NCBI RefSeq assembly: GCF_018614205.1
Contig: NZ_JAGGOS010000075.1
Location: forward strand, 1-35,303
Source: Streptomyces sp. ISL-36
GTDB lineage: Bacteria > Actinomycetota > Actinomycetes > Streptomycetales > Streptomycetaceae
Direction: 5' to 3'
Length of the DNA stretch: 35,303 nucleotides
The first letter of the stretch is position 1; every line of letters starts with the position of its first letter. Below the pieces are notes generated by a model. That model was not told the DNA's origin. It ran no database searches and saw only the letters and a program-made list of their open reading frames with translations. This document shows, in pieces, positions 22,141 through 30,645 of this stretch. The position numbers were made by a program, and so were the translations under genes.

Positions 22141-23727
22141 ATGTCCGACCGCATCCCCGGCCCGTCCCCCGACCGCCGCAGTGTGCTGTGCGGCTCGCTG
22201 GCCGCGTCCGCGGCGCTCACCCTCGGCGGCGGCGCGGCGGCGGCCCCGGCGCTGGCTCTCTCGGGGCGGCCGCGGGCCGCCTGGGGCGTGCAGACGGGGG
22301 ACGTCACGGCCTCGTCGGGTCTGGTGTGGGTCCGCTCGGACCGGCCGGCGCGCATGATCGTGGAGACCTCGGCGAGCGCATCGTTCCGCCGCGTCCACCG
22401 CCACCACGGGCCGCTGCTCGGCGCGGGGAGCGACTTCACCGGGACGACCGCGCTGCGCGGGCTCCCGGCCGGTGAGCAGATCCACTACCGGGTCACCCTC
22501 GCCGACCCGGACGATCCGCGCCGTACGGGCGAACCGGTCCTCGGCACCTTCCGTACCGCTCCGGCGCGGCGCCGCGACGGGGTCCGCTTCCTCTGGTCCG
22601 GCGATATCGCCGGGCAGGGGTGGGGCATCAACCCGGACATCGGCGGTTTCCGGGCGTACGAGGAGATGCGCCGGCTGGACCCTGACTTCTTCCTGTGCAG
22701 CGGCGACACGATCTACGCGGACGGTCCCATCCAGCCCAGTGTGACGCTGCCCGACGGCCGGATCTGGCGGAACGTCACCACTCCGGAGAAGTCGAAGGTC
22801 GCCGAGACGCTGGACGAGTACCGCGGCAACTTCCGCTACAACCTCCTCGACCACCATGTGCGCGCCTTCAACGCGCAGGTGCCTTCGATCGTGCAGTGGG
22901 ACGACCACGAGGTCCGCAACAACTGGTATCCCGGCCAGATCCTGGACGACGTGCGCTACACGGTGAAGGACGTGGACGTGCTGGCCGCCCGGGCCTCGCG
23001 CGCCTTCGCCGAGTACGTCCCCGTGTCCACGCTCCACGCGCGCGGTGGCGCCGCGGAGGGCCGGATGCACCGGGTGGTGCGTTACGGGCCCCTGCTGGAT
23101 GTCTTCGTCCTGGACATGCGCTCGTACCGCAACGCCAACTCCCCCGGCCGGCAGTCCGAAGACACCACCGGCATCCTGGGCGCGGAACAGCTCGCCTGGC
23201 TCAAGCGGGAGCTGGGCCGTTCGCGGGCGGTGTGGAAGGTGCTCGCCGCCGACATGCCGCTGGGTCTGGTCGTCCCGGACGGGGCGACGAATGTCGAGGC
23301 GATCGCGCAGGGAGACCCGGGCGCCCCGCTCGGCCGGGAACTGCAGATCGCCGAGCTGCTGCGCTTCATCAAGCACCGTCGGATCACGGGCACGGTGTGG
23401 CTGACCGCCGATGTCCACCACACCTCGGCGCAGCACTACGCGCCGGAGCGGGCGGCCTTCCAGGACTTCGCGCCGTTCTGGGAGTTCGTCTCCGGGCCGC
23501 TGGCCGCGGGCGGCTTCCCGGCCAGCGCACTGGACGCCACCTTCGGCCCCGAGCGGGTCTTCGTCCGGGCCCCGGAGCGGGCGAACCTCTCGCCGATGGA
23601 GAGTCCGCAGTACTTCGGGGAGGTGGACATCGACGGGGGCAGCGGCGAGCTGACCGTCCGGCTGCGCGCGGAGGGCGGAACGGTCCTGTTCAGCAAGGTG
23701 CTTCAGCCGGGGCGCATCGGCCAGTGA
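22141..23727 (+). CDS. phoD: Secreted alkaline phosphatase D
   Basis: PhoD hydrolyses phosphate mono- and diesters outside the cell, using Fe3+/Ca2+. The 528-residue protein begins with a twin-arginine signal (DRRSVL at about 11-16, hydrophobic Ala/Leu stretch, Ala-x-Ala-like sites around 30-40). An N-terminal PhoD_N fibronectin-like domain follows (about 45-140; WGVQTGDVTASSGLVWVR, LRGLPAGEQIHYRVTL), then the metallophosphatase core (WSGDIAGQGWGIN about 157-169, FLCSGDTIYADG about 184-195, VQWDDHEVRNNW about 252-263, WLTADVHH about 420-427). GGAGG lies 7 nt before the ATG. A PHO-box-like repeat upstream implies PhoP control. It is monocistronic, with repeats just after the stop. Confidence 0.94.
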   Translation: MSDRIPGPSPDRRSVLCGSLAASAALTLGGGAAAAPALALSGRPRAAWGVQTGDVTASSGLVWVRSDRPARMIVETSASASFRRVHRHHGPLLGAGSDFTGTTALRGLPAGEQIHYRVTLADPDDPRRTGEPVLGTFRTAPARRRDGVRFLWSGDIAGQGWGINPDIGGFRAYEEMRRLDPDFFLCSGDTIYADGPIQPSVTLPDGRIWRNVTTPEKSKVAETLDEYRGNFRYNLLDHHVRAFNAQVPSIVQWDDHEVRNNWYPGQILDDVRYTVKDVDVLAARASRAFAEYVPVSTLHARGGAAEGRMHRVVRYGPLLDVFVLDMRSYRNANSPGRQSEDTTGILGAEQLAWLKRELGRSRAVWKVLAADMPLGLVVPDGATNVEAIAQGDPGAPLGRELQIAELLRFIKHRRITGTVWLTADVHHTSAQHYAPERAAFQDFAPFWEFVSGPLAAGGFPASALDATFGPERVFVRAPERANLSPMESPQYFGEVDIDGGSGELTVRLRAEGGTVLFSKVLQPGRIGQ

Positions 23728-23773
23728 CCGGCCGGTGAGTTGCTGGGTGAGCCGGGGCGAGCCGGCCGGTGAG
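23724..23773. repeat. Repeats spanning the phoD stop
   Basis: ACCGGCCGGTGAG at 23727 (its A ends the TGA) recurs as GCCGGCCGGTGAG at 23761 (12 of 13 identical, period 34). Between and after them are further GTGAGCCGG/GCCGG units up to about 23790. Confidence 0.75.
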
Positions 23774-23797
23774 CGGCCGGAGGCCGGTGGGAGCCGA

Positions 23798-23820
23798 TTG
23801 TCAGTGGGGGGTCCTACCGT
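23798..23820 (+). promoter_or_regulatory. PafBC-type (LexA-independent) DNA-damage promoter
   Basis: TTGTCAGTG (23798-23806), 8 nt, TACCGT (23815-23820). This matches every position of the actinobacterial consensus tTGTCRgtg-N8-TAnnnT, known from mycobacterial recA and other damage genes controlled by PafBC. ATG 23828 follows after 7 nt, so the mRNA is probably leaderless. Confidence 0.85.
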
Positions 23821-23827
23821 CGTTTCC

Positions 23828-25198
23828 ATGACGCGATCCGTACAGGCGCTCGCCTATTCACGCCCGTCCGCCCTGGAGTTCTCAGGGGCCGGCCGGCTGC
23901 TCGGTCTGGAGACCTCAGGGGGCCTCACCCCCGCCGGGGCCGAGGCTCATCCCCGTTTCTTCTCCGGGTTCCTGACCTCCCCGCAGATCGCCGCGCGCGG
24001 TCTGCTTGCGGTCGCGGACGTGGCGGCCGCCCGCTATTACCAGCGGATACGGCCGGCGTCCCTGGACCCGGTGGTGACGGGGAACGGCGATCGGCTGCGG
24101 TTCGAGTCGTTCTCCGGCTGCGGCGGGGTGTACGCGCGGCTCGACGTGCTGAGCGAGGGGCTCGACGGGTCCGAGACCGGCCATGGGACGACCAATGTCG
24201 ACGTGAACAATCCGCTGCGCGAGGCGCTGTCGCGCATGACGAGTGACGATCCGCTCCATCTGCGGGTCGGCCCCGCGGAGTTGGCCGTGACGACGCTTCA
24301 GGGCGCGGTCGTGGAGAAGAAGGTGCCGCTTCCCGACCGCTGGCTGCGCGGATTCGCCGAGGCGCAGGTGGCCTCCTCGGGTTTCGATCTGCGGGGGGAG
24401 CTGACAGGGTCCGAAGCGGTGCGTTTCCTTCGCTCGCTGCCGCGTTCGCAGGGTCGGGGGCGCGGGCCGCTGTGGGTCGTGCAGTCGGGCAGGACGCTGC
24501 GGCCGACGACCCGGCCGGTGGCCGGCGCGGTCTGTCTGCCGGGGCCGGACCGGCTGGTGGCGCTCGAGCGGGTGCTGCGGCACGCGACCGCGCTGCGGGT
24601 GTACGGGCCGGTGCCGGACGGGGCGGCCACCGCGAGCGCATGGGAGGTGGCCCTGCCGGGAATGCGTCTGACGCTCACGCTCTCCCCGGACGCCTCGCGG
24701 GGCTTCTCCGGCGAGGGCGGGGTCCTGGAGGCCCTCGCGACGGAGGAGGCGGCCGGGGACGCGGAGCTGATCTCGGTGCTCCTCGCCTGGGAGCCGCGGA
24801 TCGACGTGGCCGAGCTCGGGGCACGGGCGGGCCTTCCGGTGGACCGGGTGCGGGCCGCTCTGACCCGGCTCGGCACGGCGGGCCGGGTGGGGTACGACGT
24901 GGCGGACGCGTCCTACTTCCACCGGGAGCTGCCGTACGACGCGGACCGTGCAGAGCGGCACAATCCCCGGCTGGTGGCCGCCCGTGCCCTGGTCGCCGAG
25001 GGAGCGGTCGCCCTGGACGGCGATCTCGCGACGGTCGCCTCGGGCGAACGGCGTCATCAGGTGAGGGACTCGGGCGGGGCGCTGAGCTGCACCTGCCAGT
25101 GGTGGGCGGACTACCGGGGACGGCGCGGGCCGTGCAAGCACGCGCTGGCGGTACGGATGGCGCGGCGCGGCGCGGTGTTCGCCGGAGGTGTGCGATGA
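23828..25198 (+). CDS. SWIM zinc-finger protein
   Basis: The 456-residue protein ends in a SWIM zinc finger of the CxCx(n)CxH type: Cys421, Cys423, Cys436 and His438 (SCTCQWWADYRGRRGPCKHALAV). The first about 400 residues form no domain I can name. They include FSGFLTSPQIAARGLLAVADVAAARYY near the N terminus and a helical/wHTH-like stretch around 310-370 (ELGARAGLPVDRVRAALTRLGTAGRVGYDV). SWIM domains bind DNA or proteins; in bacteria such genes accompany AAA+/VWA or repeat-protein partners. The ATG at 23828 is leaderless behind a PafBC-type promoter, which suggests a DNA-damage role. Its stop overlaps the next gene's start (ATGA, 25195-25198), so the two products are made together. Confidence 0.88.
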   Translation: MTRSVQALAYSRPSALEFSGAGRLLGLETSGGLTPAGAEAHPRFFSGFLTSPQIAARGLLAVADVAAARYYQRIRPASLDPVVTGNGDRLRFESFSGCGGVYARLDVLSEGLDGSETGHGTTNVDVNNPLREALSRMTSDDPLHLRVGPAELAVTTLQGAVVEKKVPLPDRWLRGFAEAQVASSGFDLRGELTGSEAVRFLRSLPRSQGRGRGPLWVVQSGRTLRPTTRPVAGAVCLPGPDRLVALERVLRHATALRVYGPVPDGAATASAWEVALPGMRLTLTLSPDASRGFSGEGGVLEALATEEAAGDAELISVLLAWEPRIDVAELGARAGLPVDRVRAALTRLGTAGRVGYDVADASYFHRELPYDADRAERHNPRLVAARALVAEGAVALDGDLATVASGERRHQVRDSGGALSCTCQWWADYRGRRGPCKHALAVRMARRGAVFAGGVR

Positions 25199-27921
25199 CG
25201 GGGAGCGTGAAGGTGGCGGCCAGTGCGGTGCCCGTGGCGGCGGCGCCCGTGACCGAGCCGGCGGCGGCGCTGCTGCTCGCGGTGCGCGAGGGGCGGCATG
25301 ACGATGTGCCGGAGCTGCTGAAGTCCTTGGACGCGGCCGAGCGCAAGGCGGTCCTGTCGGAGCTCAAGGCGCTGAGGGCCGAAGTGCGCGGCTGGGACTG
25401 GAACCGCTGGAACGAGCGCACGCGGGTGCAGCGCGCCCTGCGGATCGCCGGGGCCGGGTGCCATACGGGGGCGGCCGCCGCGGCGGCGTGGATCGGGGGC
25501 CGCGACCTCTCGGACGGGGGCCCGGCATGGCAGCCGGTCCTCTCGGTGCTCGCCGACCGCGACCCCGTCTGGCTGGGCGGTGTGGCGCAGCGGCTGGCCG
25601 AGCGCCCGGCGGTCGCGGAGGGCGAGTATCCCCTCGTGCGCGAGCTGGTGGTGCGCTCCGGGTGCGCCGTACCGACCACCGACGGGTACGTCCTCGGCTG
25701 GACACGCCATGTGACGGACAGCAAGCTCCTCGTACGGCTGCGGGCCGACCCGCAGACGCCCGTCCTGGTGCCCCGCGCGATCGAGATGGCCGAGACGCCC
25801 GACCGGTTGACCTGGTCGGTCGGGCCGGAGAGCCCGACTCACTGGCCGACCGCAGTCAAGGCGCTGGCCGACGAGGGCGTCCTGGACCGCGCGGCCCTGG
25901 TGGACGCCTGCGTCGCGCGTCTGCTGCGCGGCGGGCGCCCCCGGGATCTGCGCTTCGCCCTCGCCCTGCTCCAACTACTCGAACCGACCGCCCAGGAGCG
26001 CCAGGAGCAGAGGGCGGAGTGGATCGGGATGGCCGGCGACGCCCCTTCGTCGGTCGCCGCGTACGCCCAGGGGATCCTCGCCGGACTCGCGGCCGAGGGT
26101 GCGCTGTCGGTCCGGGATCTGGCCGAGATGTCGGGACCGGTGCTCTTCCGTACGGAGAAGAAGCTGGTCCGGGCGCAGTTGACGCTCCTCGGGAAGGTGC
26201 TCCGGCAGGAACCCGCCCAGGCGGCGGAGCTCCTTCCGGTGGTCGCGGAGGCCTTCGGGCACGAGGACACCGGTCTGCAGGAGCGGGCGCTGAAGCTGGT
26301 GGGCCGCCATCTGTCGGCGGTGGACGAGCAGGTGCGGGTGGAACTGGCCGGAGCGGCCGCGCTATTGAGCCCCGTGCACCATCAGGCCGCGCGGGAGTTG
26401 TTCGGTGACGCGCCGGCCGATGGCGAGGACGCCCCGTACGAGGAGACCCTCCCGCCGGTGCCGGAGCTGCGCCCGGTCGCGGCGCCGGCGGAGACGATCG
26501 CGGAGCTGGTCGAGGACCTGGTGGCGCTGTCCAAGGGGCGTACGCACACGGCGGAGGAGTTCGAGCGGGCCCTGGGCGGACTGATCCGGCACGCCCACCG
26601 GGACCGGGCGGCGCTCAGGGAAGCGGTCCGCACCGCGTTCGCCGGCGCGTATTGGACCCATACGCATGTGGACGGTCGCCGCCTGGACACCTTCGTGTAC
26701 GACACCCACGGCATCGACGTGGTCCTCGCGGCGCTGCTCGGCACCGTGCCCGAGTCGCGCATCGACGCGGGCCGGGCCCGTGATCACGGCTCGGCGACCT
26801 GTGCGCACACCGCCCTGGGGGGAGCGGTGGACGCCCGTCTGTGGGAGGCGGCTCATGTGATCACCACGGGCCGGCTCCCGTTCCTGCTGGCCGCGCCCAG
26901 CTGGCACACGGGGGCGCTCGCCCCTTCCGTGCTGGTCGAGCGGCTGCGCGTCTACCGCGACAGCGGAGTGGCGCCCGCTCCCGCGGACCTCGCGCAGGCG
27001 TTGCTGCGGGTCCGCAAGGCCGACGCCTCGGCGCGGGAGGCGGCCGCGGGGGCGGCGGCCCTCGGCACCCTGGCAGGTGAGCGGCTCTCGGAGTGGCTGA
27101 CGAGGGAACCCCCGCTCGCCCCGCGGGTGCGGTTCCTTCCCCGTGGGCGGGACATGCACTCCGGAAGGTGGTGGCTGGACGATCGCCTGGAGAACGACAC
27201 TCCCGCGCGGCCGGTCGCCTGGCACGATTTCCCGCCCGCCTTCCGGTGGCTGGGCTCGCCGCTGGCGGAGACCGCGGGCCGGTGCCATCACGGGAGCGGC
27301 GATCGGCAGAACTGGGCGAGCGTCCTTCCGGACGATCGGGAGACGTTGGCGGCCTGGCTGCTGCCGACGCTGGCCCGCAGCGTGGAGTGGGACGGCAGGG
27401 GGGCGGCCGAGGACCTCACCGCGCTGGCCGAGGCCGATGGCCCGGTCGGCCCGGCGCTCCATCTGGCGCTGGCACTCGGCCTCGGCTGCCGTCATGCGGA
27501 GGACCGGCTGACGGCGGTGGACGCGCTTCTCGTCCTGGCCGCCCGGGGCGAGCTCGACGCCGAGCGGCTGGGGGCCACGCTCGCCGGGCTCGTGGACGAG
27601 GGCACGGTCAAGGCCAACCGGCTCGCGGAGGCGGTCCGTACGGCTGCCGCCACCGGCGCGTACGCCACCACATGGTCCGTCCTCGCGGGTGCGCTGCCCG
27701 AGCTGCTCGCGGCCGGGCGGCCGGTGCACGGGCTCGGCGAGCTGCTGGCGGTGGCCGCCGACTGCGCGGAGCGGTGCGGCGCGACGGGGGAGATACCGGG
27801 TCTCGGGGCGACCGCGGCACGGCGCGGGTCCTCCCAGCTTCTGGTGCAGGCCAGGCGGCTGGGGAAGGCACTGCAGAAAAACGCCCCAGGAAACCGATCG
27901 GACCGCGACACAACTGGTTGA
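25195..27921 (+). CDS. Large DUF6493-type helical-repeat protein
   Basis: The 908-residue protein resembles the actinobacterial DUF6493 family, as I recall it; its function is unknown. It is nearly all helical, with HEAT/ARM-like repeats in the middle (ELLPVVAEAFGHEDTGLQERALKLVGRHL around 340-370, then VDEQVRVELAGAAALLSPVHHQAAREL). The N terminus has a conserved LKALRAEVRGWDWNRWNERTRVQRALRIAGAGCHTGAAAAAAWIG (about 55-100). There is no nuclease, ATPase or membrane motif. It probably works as a scaffold with the SWIM protein, to which it is translationally coupled. In related clusters SWIM genes come with MoxR AAA+ and VWA genes; here those are absent and the pair stands alone. The last about 15 codons and the spacer after it are AT-richer than their surroundings. 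Confidence 0.85.
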   Translation: MTGSVKVAASAVPVAAAPVTEPAAALLLAVREGRHDDVPELLKSLDAAERKAVLSELKALRAEVRGWDWNRWNERTRVQRALRIAGAGCHTGAAAAAAWIGGRDLSDGGPAWQPVLSVLADRDPVWLGGVAQRLAERPAVAEGEYPLVRELVVRSGCAVPTTDGYVLGWTRHVTDSKLLVRLRADPQTPVLVPRAIEMAETPDRLTWSVGPESPTHWPTAVKALADEGVLDRAALVDACVARLLRGGRPRDLRFALALLQLLEPTAQERQEQRAEWIGMAGDAPSSVAAYAQGILAGLAAEGALSVRDLAEMSGPVLFRTEKKLVRAQLTLLGKVLRQEPAQAAELLPVVAEAFGHEDTGLQERALKLVGRHLSAVDEQVRVELAGAAALLSPVHHQAARELFGDAPADGEDAPYEETLPPVPELRPVAAPAETIAELVEDLVALSKGRTHTAEEFERALGGLIRHAHRDRAALREAVRTAFAGAYWTHTHVDGRRLDTFVYDTHGIDVVLAALLGTVPESRIDAGRARDHGSATCAHTALGGAVDARLWEAAHVITTGRLPFLLAAPSWHTGALAPSVLVERLRVYRDSGVAPAPADLAQALLRVRKADASAREAAAGAAALGTLAGERLSEWLTREPPLAPRVRFLPRGRDMHSGRWWLDDRLENDTPARPVAWHDFPPAFRWLGSPLAETAGRCHHGSGDRQNWASVLPDDRETLAAWLLPTLARSVEWDGRGAAEDLTALAEADGPVGPALHLALALGLGCRHAEDRLTAVDALLVLAARGELDAERLGATLAGLVDEGTVKANRLAEAVRTAAATGAYATTWSVLAGALPELLAAGRPVHGLGELLAVAADCAERCGATGEIPGLGATAARRGSSQLLVQARRLGKALQKNAPGNRSDRDTTG

Positions 27922-27924
27922 AAA

Positions 27925-28024
27925 CAGTCACTAAGACCCCAGATCAGCGCTTAACCCGTCAGTCACAAAGCGTTCGTGATCACGCAACACCGCTGGGTCA
28001 CAGTGAAGTCATGACTGATGTGAC
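27925..28024. promoter_or_regulatory. AT-richer control region with nested palindromes
   Basis: Within about 90 nt there are two CAGTCAC direct repeats (27925, 27960), a perfect palindrome CGTGATCACG (27975-27984), an inverted pair GTCACA (27997-28002) / TGTGAC (28019-28024) and, inside it, the palindrome AGTCATGACT (28007-28016) that contains the ATG of the next gene. This looks like an operator region for the ACT-GNAT gene. The binding protein is unknown. Confidence 0.5.
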
Positions 28025-29453
28025 TTCTGCGAAGAGTGCCCGCCGCCCCCATCACTGGCGGCGGGACCTCATCGAACTGGCCGCCCTGTTCACGGCCGTG
28101 GTGGTGGCCGACACGATCGCCAAGACGGTCGTCCGCGGCGCCGAGGGTCCGTACATGCTGGTGTTCTCGGCGATCGCGCTGATCGCCACCGCCGCCTTCC
28201 ACACCTGGTGGGCACGGCGCCACAGCCATGCGCCGCCGGCCGGTGATCCCGGTGGCAGCGGGGCGGCCCCGCCGCCCTCGGCCACCGGCACCGCCACGCC
28301 CCTGGGAACCGGCGCCGAGCGGAGCGATTCCGACGAGCCCGTCGAGACGGTGCTCTGGCGGATGCGGACCACCGTCCGTGACGCCCCGGGCAGTCTGGCC
28401 GCGCTGTGCACGGCCCTGGCCCGCCACGGCGTCGACATCCTGACCCTGCAGACGCACCCGCTGGCCGAGGGGACCGTCGACGAGTTCCTGCTGCGCGCTC
28501 CCGCCGCGCTCCAGGCCACGCAGCTGACCCGGGAGATCGCGATGGCGGGCGGCAGCGGCACCTGGATCGAACGGGCCGACGCCCACGACCTGGTGGACAC
28601 GCCGACCCGACTGCTCGGTCTCGCGACCCGGACCGCGCTCGACGCCGCCGAACTCCCTCTCGCCCTGCGCGAACTCCTCGGCCGCTGCACCATCCACTCC
28701 CTGCCGGCCGTCTCCCTGAGCGGCCGCCCCACCGGGGAGACCGCCCCGGTCGAGGGCGTCCTGGAGGAGACGGTGATGCGGCTGCGCGACCCGAGCGGCG
28801 GGGCGATCACCATCGAGCGGCCCTATCTGCCGTTCACCCCCACCGAGTTCGCCCGCGCCCGGGCGCTGGTCGAGCTCGACGCCCGGCTCGGCCCGCGCAT
28901 CCCGCGCAGCCAGGACGTCCTCACCCTCCCCGAGGGCAACGAGATCACGGTCCGCCGTGCCGACCAGCGCGACCTCGTCGCGGCGCGCGCCATGCACGAC
29001 CGCTGCTCCGAGCGCACCCTCGGCCTGCGCTACCACGGTCCGGTGAGCGACGCGGACCGCTACCTCAACCATCTCCTCAGCCCGCGTTTCGGCCGCACCC
29101 TCGCCGTGCAGACGGCCTCCGGCCGTCTCGTCGCCCTCGGCCATCTGCTCTGGGACGGCGACGAGACGGAGGTCGCCCTGATGGTCGAGGACGACTGGCA
29201 GCGCAGGGGCATCGGCTCCGAACTCCTCGGCAGGCTGGTCGCGATGGCCGTCGAGGCGGGATGCGAGAGCGTCTACGCCGTGACCCAGTCCTCCAACACC
29301 GCGATGGTGGCCGCGATGCGGGCGCTGAACCTCCCCCTCGACTACCAGATCGAGGAGGGGACCCTGGTCATCACCGCCCGGCTCGCGGCAACTCCGCGGC
29401 CGAGTCGTCCGCCGTACGAGGAGCACGCGCCGTATCAGCGGGTGAAGCGCTGA
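28011..29453 (+). CDS. Membrane-anchored ACT-GNAT protein (amino-acid-sensing acetyltransferase type)
   Basis: The 480-residue protein has three parts. The N terminus has two membrane helices (LIELAALFTAVVVADTIAKTVV about 22-43, MLVFSAIALIATAAFHTWWA about 50-69) and a Pro/Gly linker (74-105). An ACT-like domain follows (about 110-190; LWRMRTTVRDAPGSLAALCTALARHGVDILTLQTH). A C-terminal GNAT domain (about 310-470) carries ITVRRADQRDLVAARAMHDRCSERTLGLRYHG and the acetyl-CoA loop EDDWQRRGIGSELLGRL. Actinobacterial ACT-GNAT enzymes are known as protein lysine acetyltransferases switched by amino acids. The membrane anchor here is an added feature. ATG 28011 has no good ribosome-binding site and sits inside a palindrome. 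The 3' end overlaps the convergent PLP-enzyme gene by 83 nt. Confidence 0.85.
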   Translation: MTDVTSAKSARRPHHWRRDLIELAALFTAVVVADTIAKTVVRGAEGPYMLVFSAIALIATAAFHTWWARRHSHAPPAGDPGGSGAAPPPSATGTATPLGTGAERSDSDEPVETVLWRMRTTVRDAPGSLAALCTALARHGVDILTLQTHPLAEGTVDEFLLRAPAALQATQLTREIAMAGGSGTWIERADAHDLVDTPTRLLGLATRTALDAAELPLALRELLGRCTIHSLPAVSLSGRPTGETAPVEGVLEETVMRLRDPSGGAITIERPYLPFTPTEFARARALVELDARLGPRIPRSQDVLTLPEGNEITVRRADQRDLVAARAMHDRCSERTLGLRYHGPVSDADRYLNHLLSPRFGRTLAVQTASGRLVALGHLLWDGDETEVALMVEDDWQRRGIGSELLGRLVAMAVEAGCESVYAVTQSSNTAMVAAMRALNLPLDYQIEEGTLVITARLAATPRPSRPPYEEHAPYQRVKR

Positions 29454-30585
29454 GCGCCTGGGTCAGATCCCGCCACAGGTCCTCGACGTCCTCCAGACCG
29501 ACCGACATCCTCAGCAGCCGGTCGCTGACGCCCGCCGAGCGCCGGTCTCCCTCGGCCACGATCCGGTGGCTGATGGAGGCCGGGTGCTGGATCAGGGTGT
29601 CGACGCTGCCGAGACTGACCGCCGGCGTGATCAGCCGTACGCCGGCGATCACGTCGTGCGGGTCTCCGTACACCTCGAAGGAGACCATCGCGCCCCCCAC
29701 CCTGGGGTAGTGGACCCGGGCGATGCGCGGGTCGGTGGCGAGCCGCCGGACCAGTTCGGCGGCCGTCGCCGAGGCGGCCCGTACGCGCACGGGCAGGGTG
29801 GCGAGGCCGCGCAGCAGCAGATAGCCGGCGAGCGGGTGCAGCACACCGCCGGTGGCGAACCGCACCTGGCGCAGCACCCGGGCGAACTCCTCGTCGCAGG
29901 CCACCACGCCGCCCATGACGTCACCGTGCCCACCGAGGTACTTGGTCGCGCTGTGCAGCACGATCCGGGCGCCGTCCTCCGCCGGTCGCTGCAGCACCGG
30001 AGTGGCGAAGGTGTTGTCCACCAGCAGCGGAACCGACCCGCAGGCGTGGGCGACCGCACGGATGTCGACCTCGGCGAGGGTCGGGTTGGCCGGGGACTCC
30101 ACCATCACCAGGCCCGTGTCCGGCCGGATCGCCTCGGCGATGCCGGCCGGGTCGGTCCAGGTGACCTCGGTGCCGAGCAGGCCCGCGTTCAGCAGATGGT
30201 CGCTGCAGCCGTACAACGGCCGGACGGCGACCACATGGCGCAGACCGAGGCTCGCCCGCGCCAGCAGGACGGCGGTGAGCGCCGCCATGCCGCTGGCGAA
30301 CGCCACGGCGGAGTCGGTGCCCTCCAGACGGGCCAGCGCCGTCTCGAAGCGGGCGGTGGTCGGGTTGTCGAGTCGCGCGTAGACCGGCGGGCCCTCCAGC
30401 CGGGCGCCCGTGGTGGCGAACTCGTCGATCCGCGCGGCCTCCGCGCGGGTGTCGTACGACGGATAGGTGGTGGACAGATCGAGCGGCGGGGCGTGCAGAC
30501 CGAGCTCAGCGAGATCTTCGCGGCCCGCGTGCACGGCTTCGGTGGCCAGAGCCCTGGGGGTGGAGGCGTCGTAGTCCATGTACAT
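29371..30585 (-). CDS. Cystathionine gamma-synthase/lyase-type PLP enzyme
   Basis: The 404-residue enzyme belongs to the Cys/Met-metabolism PLP family (fold type I). Motifs: STTYPSYDTRAEAARID, YARLDNPTTARFETALARLEG (about 83-103), FASGMAALTAVLLA (phosphate-binding), VESPANPTLAEVDIRAVAH, LLVDNTFATPVLQRP, and PLP-lysine in SATKYLGGHGDVMGG (Lys at about 215). It could be cystathionine gamma-synthase, gamma-lyase or methionine gamma-lyase; sequence alone does not decide. Start ATG 30585 or 30579, both possible. It is divergent, over 60 nt, from an Lrp/AsnC gene that probably controls it. The 3' end runs 83 nt into the convergent ACT-GNAT gene. Confidence 0.9.
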   Translation of the reverse strand: MYMDYDASTPRALATEAVHAGREDLAELGLHAPPLDLSTTYPSYDTRAEAARIDEFATTGARLEGPPVYARLDNPTTARFETALARLEGTDSAVAFASGMAALTAVLLARASLGLRHVVAVRPLYGCSDHLLNAGLLGTEVTWTDPAGIAEAIRPDTGLVMVESPANPTLAEVDIRAVAHACGSVPLLVDNTFATPVLQRPAEDGARIVLHSATKYLGGHGDVMGGVVACDEEFARVLRQVRFATGGVLHPLAGYLLLRGLATLPVRVRAASATAAELVRRLATDPRIARVHYPRVGGAMVSFEVYGDPHDVIAGVRLITPAVSLGSVDTLIQHPASISHRIVAEGDRRSAGVSDRLLRMSVGLEDVEDLWRDLTQALSASPADTARAPRTADDSAAELPRAGR

Positions 30586-30645
30586 GACGGGCACTGTGAA
30601 CGGATACCGGAAAGTAGGGGGATACCACCGTGCTACGTTCGGCAG
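30586..30645. promoter_or_regulatory. Divergent promoter region between the PLP enzyme and Lrp
   Basis: GGATACC occurs twice, at 30602 and 30620/21, about 19 nt apart, a spacing of roughly two helical turns suited to Lrp-type oligomers. TACGTT (30634-30639) is a -10 6 nt before the lrp ATG (leaderless). Both promoters must overlap in these 60 nt. Confidence 0.5.

Noticed and set aside
22151..22200. Lipoprotein signal in PhoD (Cys in SVLCGSL)
   Set aside because: The Cys lies at the start of the hydrophobic stretch, not at its end as a lipobox would; the twin-arginine signal explains the region better.
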